From Glandiceps talaboti (lineage: Eukaryota > Hemichordata > Enteropneusta > Spengelidae), in assembly GCF_964340395.1 (NCBI RefSeq), contig NC_135569.1, positions 4,510,040 to 4,574,039 on the forward strand: a stretch of 64,000 bases of DNA, written 5' to 3'. The notes beneath the pieces are model-generated. The model had not been told where the DNA came from. It saw only the letters and a program-made list of their open reading frames with translations, and ran no database searches. A program made the position numbers and the translations under genes. Below are positions 55,901 through 64,000 of this stretch, in pieces (the stretch's first letter is position 1; each line of letters opens with the position of its first letter).

Positions 55901-58900
55901 AGTTGGCATTGGTTGTGTGTATGCTTGCTGTGGTTGACGATATTGCACCTGGGGCATAGGCTGCTGTTGTTGTGCTGGGTAGTACCCCGCACCTGCTGAG
56001 TACAAAAATTCTACATAAGGGGAAAATGAAAAAAAAAAAAAAAAAAGGGAGAGAGAAAGAGAAAAAAGCAGAGCAGAATAGTTAGCCAAGTTACGGCAGA
56101 GAGCTGAATTCAAGGTGGAAGTCTAGTTAGTGTAGTTAGGCAACCTACTCAGTGAAGTTAGGCAGCCTACATAGTGAAGTTAGGCAGCATGAAATGGAAC
56201 ACTGAGAACACCTTACGATCCAAGTATTTTGTTGGGCTGGATATATGTGATGTGTTATTTTTGTTGGGCTGTGGGTGGTTTGTGATGTGATGTGATGAGT
56301 TATCTTTGTTGTGTGGGAGACGTGACACACAATATTTGTAGAGCTGGAGATATGTGGCATGCTACATTTGTTGGCCTCGAGAAATGGGAGATGACGAGTG
56401 ACATGTTATATTTGCATTTTCTCACTCACAGTCCACTCAACGTCCGCGACCCAACATACACGACTCACACTGCAATAACATGGCAAGACATGCGTGTGAC
56501 TAATGTAACCCAAATTCAAAGAAGCAAGATGATATTTGTTGATCTCTCCTTGCTAATATTCGTCACATCAGTACAGCATTGTACTTCACAATTCTAGTGC
56601 CATCGGCGAGCACCCCACTATAGAGAATGCATGGTGTTGAGGCTGCAGAGGCTGCAACTGGAATGGTTTTTTGTTTTTTTATAAACTGTTTTTTTAGACA
56701 CATTTAGTCCTAATACTTTACACCCTGAACAATATTGACTCAACTGCAGGTAAACATATTTGTGCAGCTGTACACACAATATGGTACAAGAAATCCACTC
56801 AAAATGATTTTTGGGTCAACACCCTCAAATCAGCCCCCCCTCCCCCCCCCCCCCCCCCCCCAACTTTCTGTTATCAGGGTTCCAGCCCTTTATTAAAAAC
56901 ACAGTGAGATGGCAACCATGTTTGTGTTGCTGTAAGTGACTTACCTGGATTAGGCCCAGGAGTTGACTGAGTGTAGTATGGTGGTGTACTTGGTGTTATA
57001 TACTGGCCTCCACCCTGGGGCACCTGCTGCTGGTATGCATGTCTAGGAAACTACAAGAAAACATATCAAAAGATTTGACATTTATTTTTTCCACGAAATT
57101 TTTCCACCTATCTACTTCATATACCACACAAAATTTGTCACCCAAAAATACATCTATATATTTGTTATTTGTTCATATAAAATCCACACTGCAGGGCCAG
57201 TTTATAGATACAATATTCAGAGTACAAGACCACTATTTATACACAGAATATTCATGTTACAAGGTCACTATCTGTATATACAATATTCATAGTACAAGGC
57301 CATTTACAGCAGGTACAAATTCAGATTACAAGGCCACTTATAGTACTGTACAAAATTCATACAAGACCAGTATTTGTACACGGAATATTCATGGTACTTG
57401 GCCAATATTTGTACATTCAATATTCATAGCACAAGACCACCATTTGTATATACAGTATTCATAGTACAAGGCTGTTGCATACTATACAGTATTCATTGTA
57501 CAAGGCCACTCTGTATACACAATGTTAAAGCACAAAGCCACTTTATATAGTATTCATAGTACCACTATTTGCATGGTCACTTTAAAACACGTAGCACGAA
57601 GTCCATTCCTCGGTTACTTTGACTGCTAAGTTTCAAAATTTTCTAATCTAACATGAGTTAACAGGAGATATGAAGTTGTCTTGGTGTTCAACACAAAGAT
57701 AGACACAATTCAATTCTAGACTAACAATAACAGAGACACAACACACACACACATGACAGGATCCTTTACCCAATGACATTGAAATGTGGCCAGTATTGCT
57801 AAAAACAGGCTGTTAAAATTAGACTTAATTTCAATGTCTTCAGTTACTTTCCACCTGACAATCAACATCACTTGTCTACTTCTCATCACCACTGTGTGCA
57901 CAGCAAGTCCATAATTGTTTATTTTGCATTTGAAGTCGTGTGTGTGTGTGCATGTATAAAAACATTGTCATGAACAAATTATCAAGGCATCTTCATTTCT
58001 CCTGTATTTTGGACAGTTTGATACGTGGTGTCTAGCGCCTTCTCTTAATTAAGGCTTCCGAGGGCGCCCTAACACCATATCATACAGACTAATATTGGAA
58101 TGAATAACTCTGCATATACCACATTTTTGTCATGTTGTCGTTGGACTTGTACTATAAAATATTGTATACTGACATCCCACATACATCAACATTTCACTGC
58201 TTGCATGGTTAGCAGTCACCAAATCTATTCAGACCACCACAATGTCAGTTTAAATCCCCGACTTGTCAAATTATATACAATCAAATAAGTTGACGTTCTT
58301 TACGTGCATGTCAACACACTTTCACTTGAGATGATAAAACCTGTAGACTGTTCACAAAGGTGATAGCATAGGAACGATCTAACCGTAATATATGCACTAT
58401 ATCTGTAATAAAGGAGTACACGGTCAGCTGTAAATGTCCAACTTGATTTTACATCCATGAATAAAAAAATAAATACAACTGCAAACATCAGACCATGGAC
58501 AAACGGAACCGATTACAAACAGGGAAAGTAAACGAATGAATTGGATTAATAACACTTGGTACAGCATGTTGGAAATAGAGACTTGTACTACACACCATGG
58601 TTCATACGAACAGTTTATGTGTACATGAAATGCAAGGGGAACTGGAAATTTGTTTGTGAACTTGAACTCTTATATAAAGTGGTCGTAAAACTGTTCTTAA
58701 TCATCGAATGATGAAATGTAATACAAGTCTCTGTACTTCCAACATGCCGTGCCAAGTGTTTTTAATCTAATTTAGTTATTTACTTTCCCTGTTGTAACAG
58801 GTTCTGTTTGTCCACAGTTTTATGTCAGCAGCTGTATGTCTGGCGTAACATTAACAATCGACACTTGAATGCGAAAGCTGATGGGATGGACTATTTACAG

Positions 58901-61900
58901 CTGGTTAACCGTACTCATTTATTTCAGATAAACACATGCTAAGTATTGACGGAACAGTCTCCACTCATCTCAATGTTGGTTTCATATTGTTGGTAACTCT
59001 TGTTATATATATACGGACATCCTGGCATGCAAAAAGTCCAGTATTGACTGGATGGTGAATATGAGACAGACAGACAAGAGAGACTAGACCAAAACCACCA
59101 TGCACAAAATACACAATTAGAATAAAAGACATCCAGTGCTTCAAATTACTGCAAACAGTACTAGAACAAGCAAATCATATGCAAGGCTTCATATATTTAT
59201 AGACATATAGATATATATACACCAGACAAAATTCAACTTGATATGTTCTTATATAGCAGTGGCAGTACAATCATACCAGAAAACAGTACATGCAATTCTC
59301 CACAATACAGAATATACATGCATTTGTTTAAAAGATATAATTAAGTTTTCATGATCGGAAAAAGCATGCATTACTAAGATGTTCTAAAATTCTAAATAAT
59401 CCCCCAACAAGGATACATCATTCCTGATCAGTAAGTCCTCCACAAGAGAAAAAAAAATTTGGTATATAAAGCCCTCAAGAGTTGGCTGTCATATTAAACT
59501 TGTCCCATATTTTGCTGTAATGAACATCATATACAAACTTACTTACATGACATGATGTCAAAGTCATTTGCTACTTTTGACCTTTGACCAACAAAGGAAT
59601 TCTGGGAAAAATCCAACATGGCCGCCAACTTGGAAAGGGATGCATGGAGAAAGGGGAGGGTACACCATGGCAGGTTTGGGGATATCTGTGATGCAGTTCT
59701 TTGTATTTTTTTTTATAGTAAATTAACACGACACACACCACCTAAAGACTACATTTATTAAATGCTCACAGTTAAACTAGTACAAGAACTGAAAGACAGA
59801 CAGACAGACAAGACAGGCACAATAGCAATCAGGAAGGTAAATTTTAGAAACATACATTTGAGGCTGTCCACACTGTTGGCCCACTGTTGCCAGTCATATA
59901 CATACTATACTCCTCAGTGGAAACACTGTACAGACCAGGATTCTAGGAATATACACAGTAAAATAACAAAGGAGAAGGAGACTTATTTAACCAGCTGTTA
60001 GATTCAGGCACTGACAAATCTTTTCAAGTCACTGGTGCGGGTTAGGTAAGAACACTAAATTCTTACACACTAGGGTGTGTTAGCTCAGAGTACAAACATC
60101 ACCACTGAATCAGTTAATTCAACTGCTGCACAGACACACCTGCCTTGGAGAACACCAATCTTTTTCTAAAAAATATTTACTCTAGTCTGTACCCCACGCT
60201 CTATTTACCGAGACTGAAAGATTCTTGGTGCTCTTGTTAACCGTTAGCTATATATCCGTAACGAGTGATAAACATTTGTTGTTTTGACATTCTTGTTAAC
60301 CGTTAGCTACATATCAGTAGCAAGCGATTAACAAAAATTATACCCTGCATGGTCCAAATTGAACAACAAATATGGAATATATACCCTGGTCGTTCTATGT
60401 CATGACAGCGCGTGTCTTTGTCACTGGTTCTGCTGTGTTTGAAATGTGTTGAAATCTTGAAAATTGCCATTAATTTCCTTTTTTTAAAAATTTTTTTTCA
60501 TATTACTGGCGATTGTATAATTGTATTGTTCCCAATATTTTTCGCTTCATTCAGTCGGAAAATACTCATGACTTAAGGGTTCTCACTACTCGTAGTGACA
60601 AAGCCCCCTTAGATCACTCATATTTCCCTTGGCTGAACGAAGAAAAACATAGGAGAATAACATCAACGTATAGAATAATGAATCATTCAGTCTGATTTAA
60701 CACACGACCTAACAACATGTCTGGACTTGTAATCTGGCAGTACGACTTGGCATGTTCAGACTGACAAGCTAAATATCCAGACTTATCGACATTGTCTGAC
60801 TTACCTTCTGTAAATAAGAACATGCAGAAAAAACATATTTGTCTAATATCGCTTTGTTTCTTTTGTCAAAACAGTGATTTAGTTTTGACGACAAAATTGT
60901 AAATAGATTTACCTAGTCCCAATCTAAAATGTACTTTCTAAATTCTATATAAAACCCTTCTAGATCGTCTGCAACTTAGGGATGATCGCACAATGTCACA
61001 CAAGCTCAATAAATGAACTTCATTCGTTTAGTGGGAAGGGTGTCTGGCATCAATGTAATTACTCAGCTTCATTTTTGCATGTCTCATCAAATTTTTAAAA
61101 CTTTCACGCCTACAATGATAACAGCTTCTGTATTTACTACTGAGATGTTGATAAGTTGATACAAATTTACTTCTAATGTGAGACACAGTGCTGGGTTTCT
61201 GGTAGTATTTTGATGGTGTTCACCATCATCTCAGTAAACAGGTTCATAGGGTTGGAAATTCATCTCATGTTTACCATGTTTTTATATTGCATCGATAGTA
61301 GTGGTGTGACCATATAAATGTGTGATTTCATACTTGTGAACGTTTGTTTAGGGGGCGGGGTTTTGTCCTAAATGAACGATGTTCGCTTACTGAGCTTGTG
61401 TGACATTGTGTAATCGCACCTCATGGAAGTTGGAAAGTAGAGTGTATTATTTAACTTGGCACATTCTCTTGGGCAAGGTGCAGTGTATATTGTAAAAGTC
61501 TAGCATGTTTACAGTGACTTGTACGTTATATCGGTTAGACAAATGTGTCTATACAGTTAAAGTAATATTATTGGTACTACGTTTAAACTTCACATTAGCA
61601 GCAATGTAAGATGTTATTTTTAATCATTTAATGGCTTAGTTCAGATTAGGGTTAAAATCTAGGTGTCTGGCAGAACTATAGATAAGGTTGTCCACAACAG
61701 AAGAATAATCCTACGTAATCCTTAGGGCTCCACTGATAAGATAAACTAATACAAGAACCTAGGATGGAATCATGGGCCTTCAAATGGGCAAGTCAGACGG
61801 GTCATTTTGACAAGGTAAAATGCTTGGCTGGAAAACCGTTATTAGTATACTGGAAAGGCCAGAACTAGCTACAGGATGATTATTGATAATCACTGTCATT

Positions 61901-63129
61901 TCACACTTCTAAAAGGGCAAACCAGAGAGTTGGTCACTGCGAGGAGTAACCAAAGCTCACACCATTATAGCTTCATATGTAACCCAACTTTTTTTTTTGC
62001 AGTGACTATTTTCGGTAGTCACATTATGTGAACTTATCATCGAACTAGTCTACGGAACAAAAATTACTTAATTGAAACTTGTCCCATGTCAGGGCATAAT
62101 TTAGAAGCTCATATCATTCACACTCATAGCTATGTGGAATTCAGAAAGATTACAACTGTTGTGGTCAATGGCAGCACTACCCTGTTAAAATCCCTCGTGG
62201 AGAACACTGAACTAGTACAACAAGAAGCAGTCAGTCAGTCCATGTAACACATGCAGCAAGCATGTAATGCAGATTACAGAAAAAAGGAGATAATCAGAGT
62301 ATTACATTATTCAGTAGAGATGATTTCATACTTTGAGTTGAAATAACAGCATAGTACATACAATCTTTACATACCATTCTCATAAGAGTTCAATACACTT
62401 ACAGTTGTCTGTCTCACATTTTATAGCTATCAATTCTGTACTAGGCCTTACTAGACCCTTAGTTAGACTGGGGTACAGGGGAGGGGAAGTGTATATTTGA
62501 ACTTTTCATTTCTGTAAAAGCATACATTAGGATTTTGATCAACTTTTACCGATGTCAACTGAAAAATATCACGACAGGAACCAAATACATGACAAAAATT
62601 TGTGGAAAGGGGACACGATAAAAAAAATGTAAATGTAAATTTTCTTAACTTGAAAATAAAATGGGCCACAGTACTGTATATGTATAGTACATTTATGACA
62701 TCACACCACAAGATTTCATTTAATCACTTCTAGTCACATTTTATGACATCACTTCCTCTGAGCTCATGACATCACTTCCTGTCTACTTTGCATTTACTTC
62801 AAACTTTCCCTAAGATGCACCAGACACATTATAAAAAGGCACAGTCTCAATCTATGATAGCAAACCACACTGTATTATTCATATGCACCACTATAGAGAC
62901 TATTAACCACTGGGAAGTAACGCTAACGTCAGGACATAGTTTTTCATGCTGATCATAGAACCATCTCAGCATGATTCTTCAAGGTGTTACACTGAATAGA
63001 CTACATTAGCAACAAAAGATTTATAGAATGTGTTACATTAAATGACGTGTACATACATGTCCTAAACTGTATCTCACACATCTTGACTATTTATGCCTTT
63101 TCTTCTTGTATCCAATGCTTCAGCTGTAG

Positions 63130-63177
<48 letters not shown>

Positions 63178-63334
63178 ATGTATGTGTGTGCGTATGTATG
63201 TGTGCATGTGTGTATGTATGTATGTATGTATGTGTGCGTGCATGTGTGTATGTATGTATGTATGTATGTATGTATGTATGTATGTATGTGTGTGCGTATG
63301 TATGTGTGCATGTGTGTATGTATGTATGTATGTA

Positions 63335-63381
<47 letters not shown>

Positions 63382-63694
63382 CTATCTTTCTAGCAGTGTT
63401 CAGTACAATGTATTACTTTAGTCATATCAATCCATTAGCTGTGTAAGTACAACACAGTGTATTACTCAGTAACTAACTTACTAACTAACACACACATTTC
63501 ACATTTCCAACGACAAGTCTACTTACATTCATTTGTTGAGTTTGTGGAATATATATGGCCTGTTGATACTGTGGGTGTGTTTGTTGTTGCATGACTGGTG
63601 CTGCTGCAGGACTTGTTGAGTACATCTGGGGTTGAGGTGGTACAGCTCGTTGCATACTCAGTCCTGGCCTTTGTTGCCGAGGTTGGTAAAATGG
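36785..63694 (-). CDS. EIF4G1: Eukaryotic translation initiation factor 4 gamma (5' partial)
   Basis: Cytoplasmic scaffold of eIF4F joining PABP, eIF4E, eIF4A and eIF3. 23 exons, 5' to 3': 63694-63527, 57050-56945, 55995-55724, 54538-53686, 50351-50248, 48705-48477, 47925-47792, 47291-46998, 46788-46591, 46088-45942, 45032-44799, 44041-43937, 43435-43181, 42642-42443, 41554-41376, 40710-40574, 40365-40193, 39717-39513, 38927-38829, 38611-38456, 38064-37983, 37654-37508, 36969-36785. All phases agree; 1553 aa are visible. The N-terminus is Gln/Pro-rich. [19 protein letters not shown] is the PABP-contact segment. Exon 4 has polyQ, then acidic low complexity. YDRDFLL (591-597) is the eIF4E-binding motif. 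MIF4G spans about 721-948 ([16 protein letters not shown] to [12 protein letters not shown]). MA3 is about 1185-1340 and W2 about 1390-1553, ending [12 protein letters not shown]. The start lies beyond 64000. EIF4G1 versus EIF4G3 cannot be decided and is likely a single pre-duplication gene. Confidence 0.97.
37128..37200 (+). repeat. Interspersed repeat, family C
   Basis: GGGGAACACCACTCTCGGAAATAAA-like start, then TTTTCATAAACTTTTGGTTC and TGGAGACATTTCC. It matches 23436 and 40476. Confidence 0.65.
37297..37406. repeat. Inverted repeat, one left and two right arms
   Basis: Left arm 37297-37319 (GGTTGAACAATGAATATTCA+TGA) has two perfect 23-bp reverse complements at 37352-37374 and 37384-37406, so two alternative hairpins can form. 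It lies in the eIF4G last intron. Confidence 0.92.
37712..37770 (-). repeat. Interspersed repeat, family D
   Basis: The minus strand reads AGCACCCCTAGTGGCCAAAC then TGTAATCTTTTGTCTTT, matching the other three copies. Confidence 0.75.
38992..39370. repeat. (CA)n/(CAGA)n microsatellites
   Basis: Two compound tracts (38992-39070 and 39316-39368) with the same CAGA-CA composition, in one eIF4G intron. Confidence 0.93.
39764..40015 (-). mobile_element. MITE, GGGAACTTGCAA termini, copy 2
   Basis: A 252-bp element in inverse orientation to the 22001 copy. The termini CAATAGGGAACTTGCAA and TTGCACGTTCCCTATTG are inverted repeats with one mismatch. It lies about 50 bp from eIF4G exon 18. It has no coding capacity. 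Confidence 0.87.
40476..40540 (+). repeat. Interspersed repeat, family C
   Basis: GGGGGACACCACTGCAGGAG then TTTCATAAACTTTGGGATCT and GGAGAATCATT. It adjoins eIF4G exon 16. Confidence 0.6.
41993..42050 (+). repeat. Interspersed repeat, family D
   Basis: GAACAGCACCCCTAGTGGCC-ACACCATGAAATCTTTTGTC. See 15228. Confidence 0.75.
44195..44690. repeat. Dispersed repeat plus long CATA/GTAT microsatellite
   Basis: AGCAAGTTTCATTAGAATTG-ATGCAGTAGTTTTTGAGATA, a motif common in invertebrate dispersed repeats, is followed by a (TATG)n block. That switches to (CATA)n/(CTAC)n, giving an inverted-repeat microsatellite able to form a hairpin over 300 bp. It lies in an eIF4G intron. Confidence 0.8.
46425..46530 (-). 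pseudogene. Decayed duplicate of eIF4G exon 9 end and donor region
   Basis: On the minus strand AATATGTGCCAGTGTCTCATG and flanks mirror the end of exon 9 (AATATGTGCAGGTGTCTCATG, 46591-46620) and its following intron. The donor is lost and the frame has small insertions. It is a partial local duplication, not an active exon. Confidence 0.6.
47460..47589. mobile_element. Near-perfect palindromic MITE, copy 1
   Basis: A 130-bp element. TGTTATTC at the left end and GAATAACA at the right. The inner arms are TGAGTGACCTAAGGGGTCTT and its near complement ending CCCTTAGGTCACTC. A second copy is at 60523-60664. Both are in eIF4G introns. Confidence 0.85.
48915..48983. repeat. (CATA)n microsatellite, left of element
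   Basis: A CATA tract interrupted by the element at 48984-49890 and continuing on its other side (49891-50105). Confidence 0.9.
48984..49890. mobile_element. Non-autonomous DNA transposon, CAGGG termini (hAT-like)
   Basis: A 907-bp insertion inside a (CATA)n tract. The ends CAGGGATCTCC and GGAGAACCCTG (reverse complement CAGGGTTCTCC) form short inverted repeats of the hAT type. The subterminal string TAGCGTCCGGGACT occurs near both ends, on the left within the palindrome CCGGACGCTAGCGTCCGG. The interior has a CpG-rich block with a full CRE (TGACGTCA, about 49521) and AAATGGCGGG. No open frame for a transposase. The target duplication cannot be read because the site is repetitive. Confidence 0.7.
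49891..50105. repeat. (CATA)n/(CA)n microsatellite
   Basis: Right-hand continuation of the tract at 48915. Open frames on both strands are artefacts. Confidence 0.95.
51490..51715 (+). repeat. ~67-85-bp tandem repeat, three copies
   Basis: GTAAGCAGGTAAAATCTACC and CCAGTGCTTTTGTT recur at about 51510, 51590 and 51660, with ACCAGGGTTCCCTA-type spacers. It lies in the eIF4G intron between exons 4 and 5. Confidence 0.8.
52175..53300 (-). mobile_element. LINE, 5'-truncated, C-terminal RT domain
   Basis: An open frame of at least 229 codons (53211-52522, extending in frame to about 53290). It encodes the reverse-transcriptase thumb and C-terminal region: [73 protein letters not shown]. This is typical of CR1/L2-superclade non-LTR elements. 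The 3' UTR ends near 52175 with AATAAATTTCAATTCAATTC. The frame has no stop, so the insertion is recent. It lies in the eIF4G intron between exons 4 and 5, antisense to the plus strand and therefore sense with eIF4G. Confidence 0.92.
53545..53605 (+). repeat. Interspersed repeat, family D
   Basis: GAACAGCACTCCTAGTGGCC-AAACTAAGAAATCTTTTGTTTCT. See 15228. Confidence 0.75.
56120..56190 (+). repeat. ~22-bp tandem repeat, three copies
   Basis: AGTGAAGTTAGGCAGCCTAC-type units in the eIF4G intron between exons 2 and 3. A polyA run (56030-56045) and a poly-C run (56835-56860) are also in this intron. Confidence 0.85.
57180..57560. repeat. Degenerate ~35-bp minisatellite
   Basis: About ten copies of CATAGTACAAGGCCACTATT-TGTATACACAATATT with variable length. 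Confidence 0.85.
58630..58830 (+). repeat. Interspersed repeat, family F copy 2
   Basis: Matches 9370-9530, including CAAGTCTCTGTACTTCCAAC and TTATTTACTTTCCCTGTT. Confidence 0.6.
60220..60335 (+). repeat. Two-copy tandem repeat, ~55 bp
   Basis: TCTTGTTAACCGTTAGCTA and a following AGCGAT-AACA segment occur twice, at about 60231 and 60288. Confidence 0.75.
60523..60664. mobile_element. Palindromic MITE, copy 2
   Basis: A diverged homologue of 47460-47589. The arms ATACTCATGACTTAAGGG and CCCCTTAGATCACTCATAT, with ends TATTGTTCC and GGAGAATAACA, face each other around ACTACTCGTAGTGA. Confidence 0.8.
60984..61415. mobile_element. MITE-like element with 47-bp inverted repeats
   Basis: The left arm GATCGCACAATGTCACACAA-GCTCAATAAATGAAC (60984-61030) is the reverse complement, at about 90 percent, of 61369-61415. 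The intervening 338 bp have no open frame. The type is unknown. Confidence 0.82.
61645..61795 (-). mobile_element. SINE-like repeat, family B
   Basis: GTGTCTGGCAGAACTATAGA then GGGCTCCACTGATAAGATAA and AAGAACCTAGGATGGAATCA. It supplies the uninterrupted structure that proves the nested insertion at 13267. Confidence 0.7.
63136..63380. repeat. (TG)n/(TATG)n microsatellite
   Basis: TG block, TATG blocks with repeated GTGTGCGTATG interruptions, then a TG block. Open frames are artefacts. Confidence 0.95.
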
Positions 63695-64000
63695 CTACGT
63701 GTATCAACAAGAATCAGTAGGGTAGGTTATTGTTAAAACAAAATCTTGACATTTCTGAATAAATTTCTTAATTGTTTTGCAGTCAACATTCACAAACTAT
63801 ATATTACTTTGGTTTTTTATCGCACGGCTAGAATTTAACTTCTGTACTTGCTTAGTCAATTTTCTCCAAATGAACCGTTTTAGCTTTTTTTTTCTACTAC
63901 TGTCTCTTGGTCTAACAGACTACCACCTAAATTTGGTCGTTCAGAGATCGTATTTAGTAAAAGATGTGTCCTAGACCATTGTTCATTTCAAACTATCACA
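63695..64000 (-). other. eIF4G intron at right edge
   Basis: The sequence upstream of the first visible eIF4G exon (acceptor at 63695-63696). No further exon or promoter was recognised to the window end. Confidence 0.6.

Larger units (their letters stand above)
57051..63526 (-). other. Large eIF4G intron (6.5 kb)
   Basis: The intron between the first two visible exons. It holds a minisatellite, a family-F repeat, a palindromic MITE, a TIR element, a family-B SINE and a microsatellite. I found no convincing additional exon. Alternative promoters are common in this part of vertebrate eIF4G genes, but none is evident here. Confidence 0.6.

Noticed and set aside
57039-57464. 141-aa plus-strand frame
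   Set aside because: Lies over a degenerate minisatellite and the eIF4G exon 2 acceptor. The composition is repeat-like.
1-64000. CRISPR arrays, rRNA, intact tRNA genes, LTR retroelements
   Set aside because: None seen. The tRNA-like boxes at 13.3 kb and 22.4 kb belong to SINEs without a cloverleaf, and the regular repeats are eukaryotic micro- and minisatellites.

Overview
The window is animal (bilaterian, non-vertebrate) nuclear DNA. It is AT-rich, with intron-dense genes, GT-AG splice sites, very many (CATA)n/(CA)n microsatellites, minisatellites, tRNA-derived SINEs, short foldback or MITE-like elements and two decayed LINE fragments. The species cannot be fixed from sequence alone. The proteins resemble those of invertebrate deuterostomes or spiralians about equally well from memory.

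Layout. 1-5.8 kb is intergenic, with one weak candidate first exon on the minus strand and two striking hairpins. 5.9-13.9 kb (+) is a complete 8-exon AMT gene (mitochondrial glycine-cleavage T-protein, 417 aa). 17.4-19.6 kb (-) is a complete 4-exon SPCS1 gene (signal peptidase subunit, 105 aa). Its exons are very short and easily missed. 20.0-26.8 kb (+) is an 8-exon GLT8D1/GLT8D2-like Golgi glycosyltransferase (351 aa). SPCS1 and GLT8D1 are head to head with 414 bp between start codons, as I recall them in human 3p21.1. 30.5-34.9 kb (+) is a 5-exon gene for a secreted, transmembrane-less metabotropic-glutamate-receptor-like ligand-binding domain (500 aa). 36.8-63.7 kb (-) is a nearly complete eIF4G gene: 23 exons and 1553 aa are visible, with the N-terminal start beyond the right edge.

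The genes are not a pathway. They serve mitochondrial glycine catabolism, ER signal-peptide cleavage, Golgi glycosylation, a probable extracellular ligand-binding protein, and cap-dependent translation initiation. AMT, SPCS1, GLT8D1 and a GRM-type gene are, from memory, all on human 3p21, so the cluster may be a remnant of ancient linkage.

The best candidate for something new is the stand-alone class C receptor ectodomain. It has a signal peptide and a full Venus-flytrap fold, stops inside the cysteine-rich domain, and has no 7TM exons before the next gene. Other notable features are a 491-bp uninterrupted alternating pyrimidine-purine tract, a minisatellite that reiterates a splice donor, an in-frame 96-bp duplication of an SPCS1 exon and its donor, and several long foldback elements present in multiple copies.
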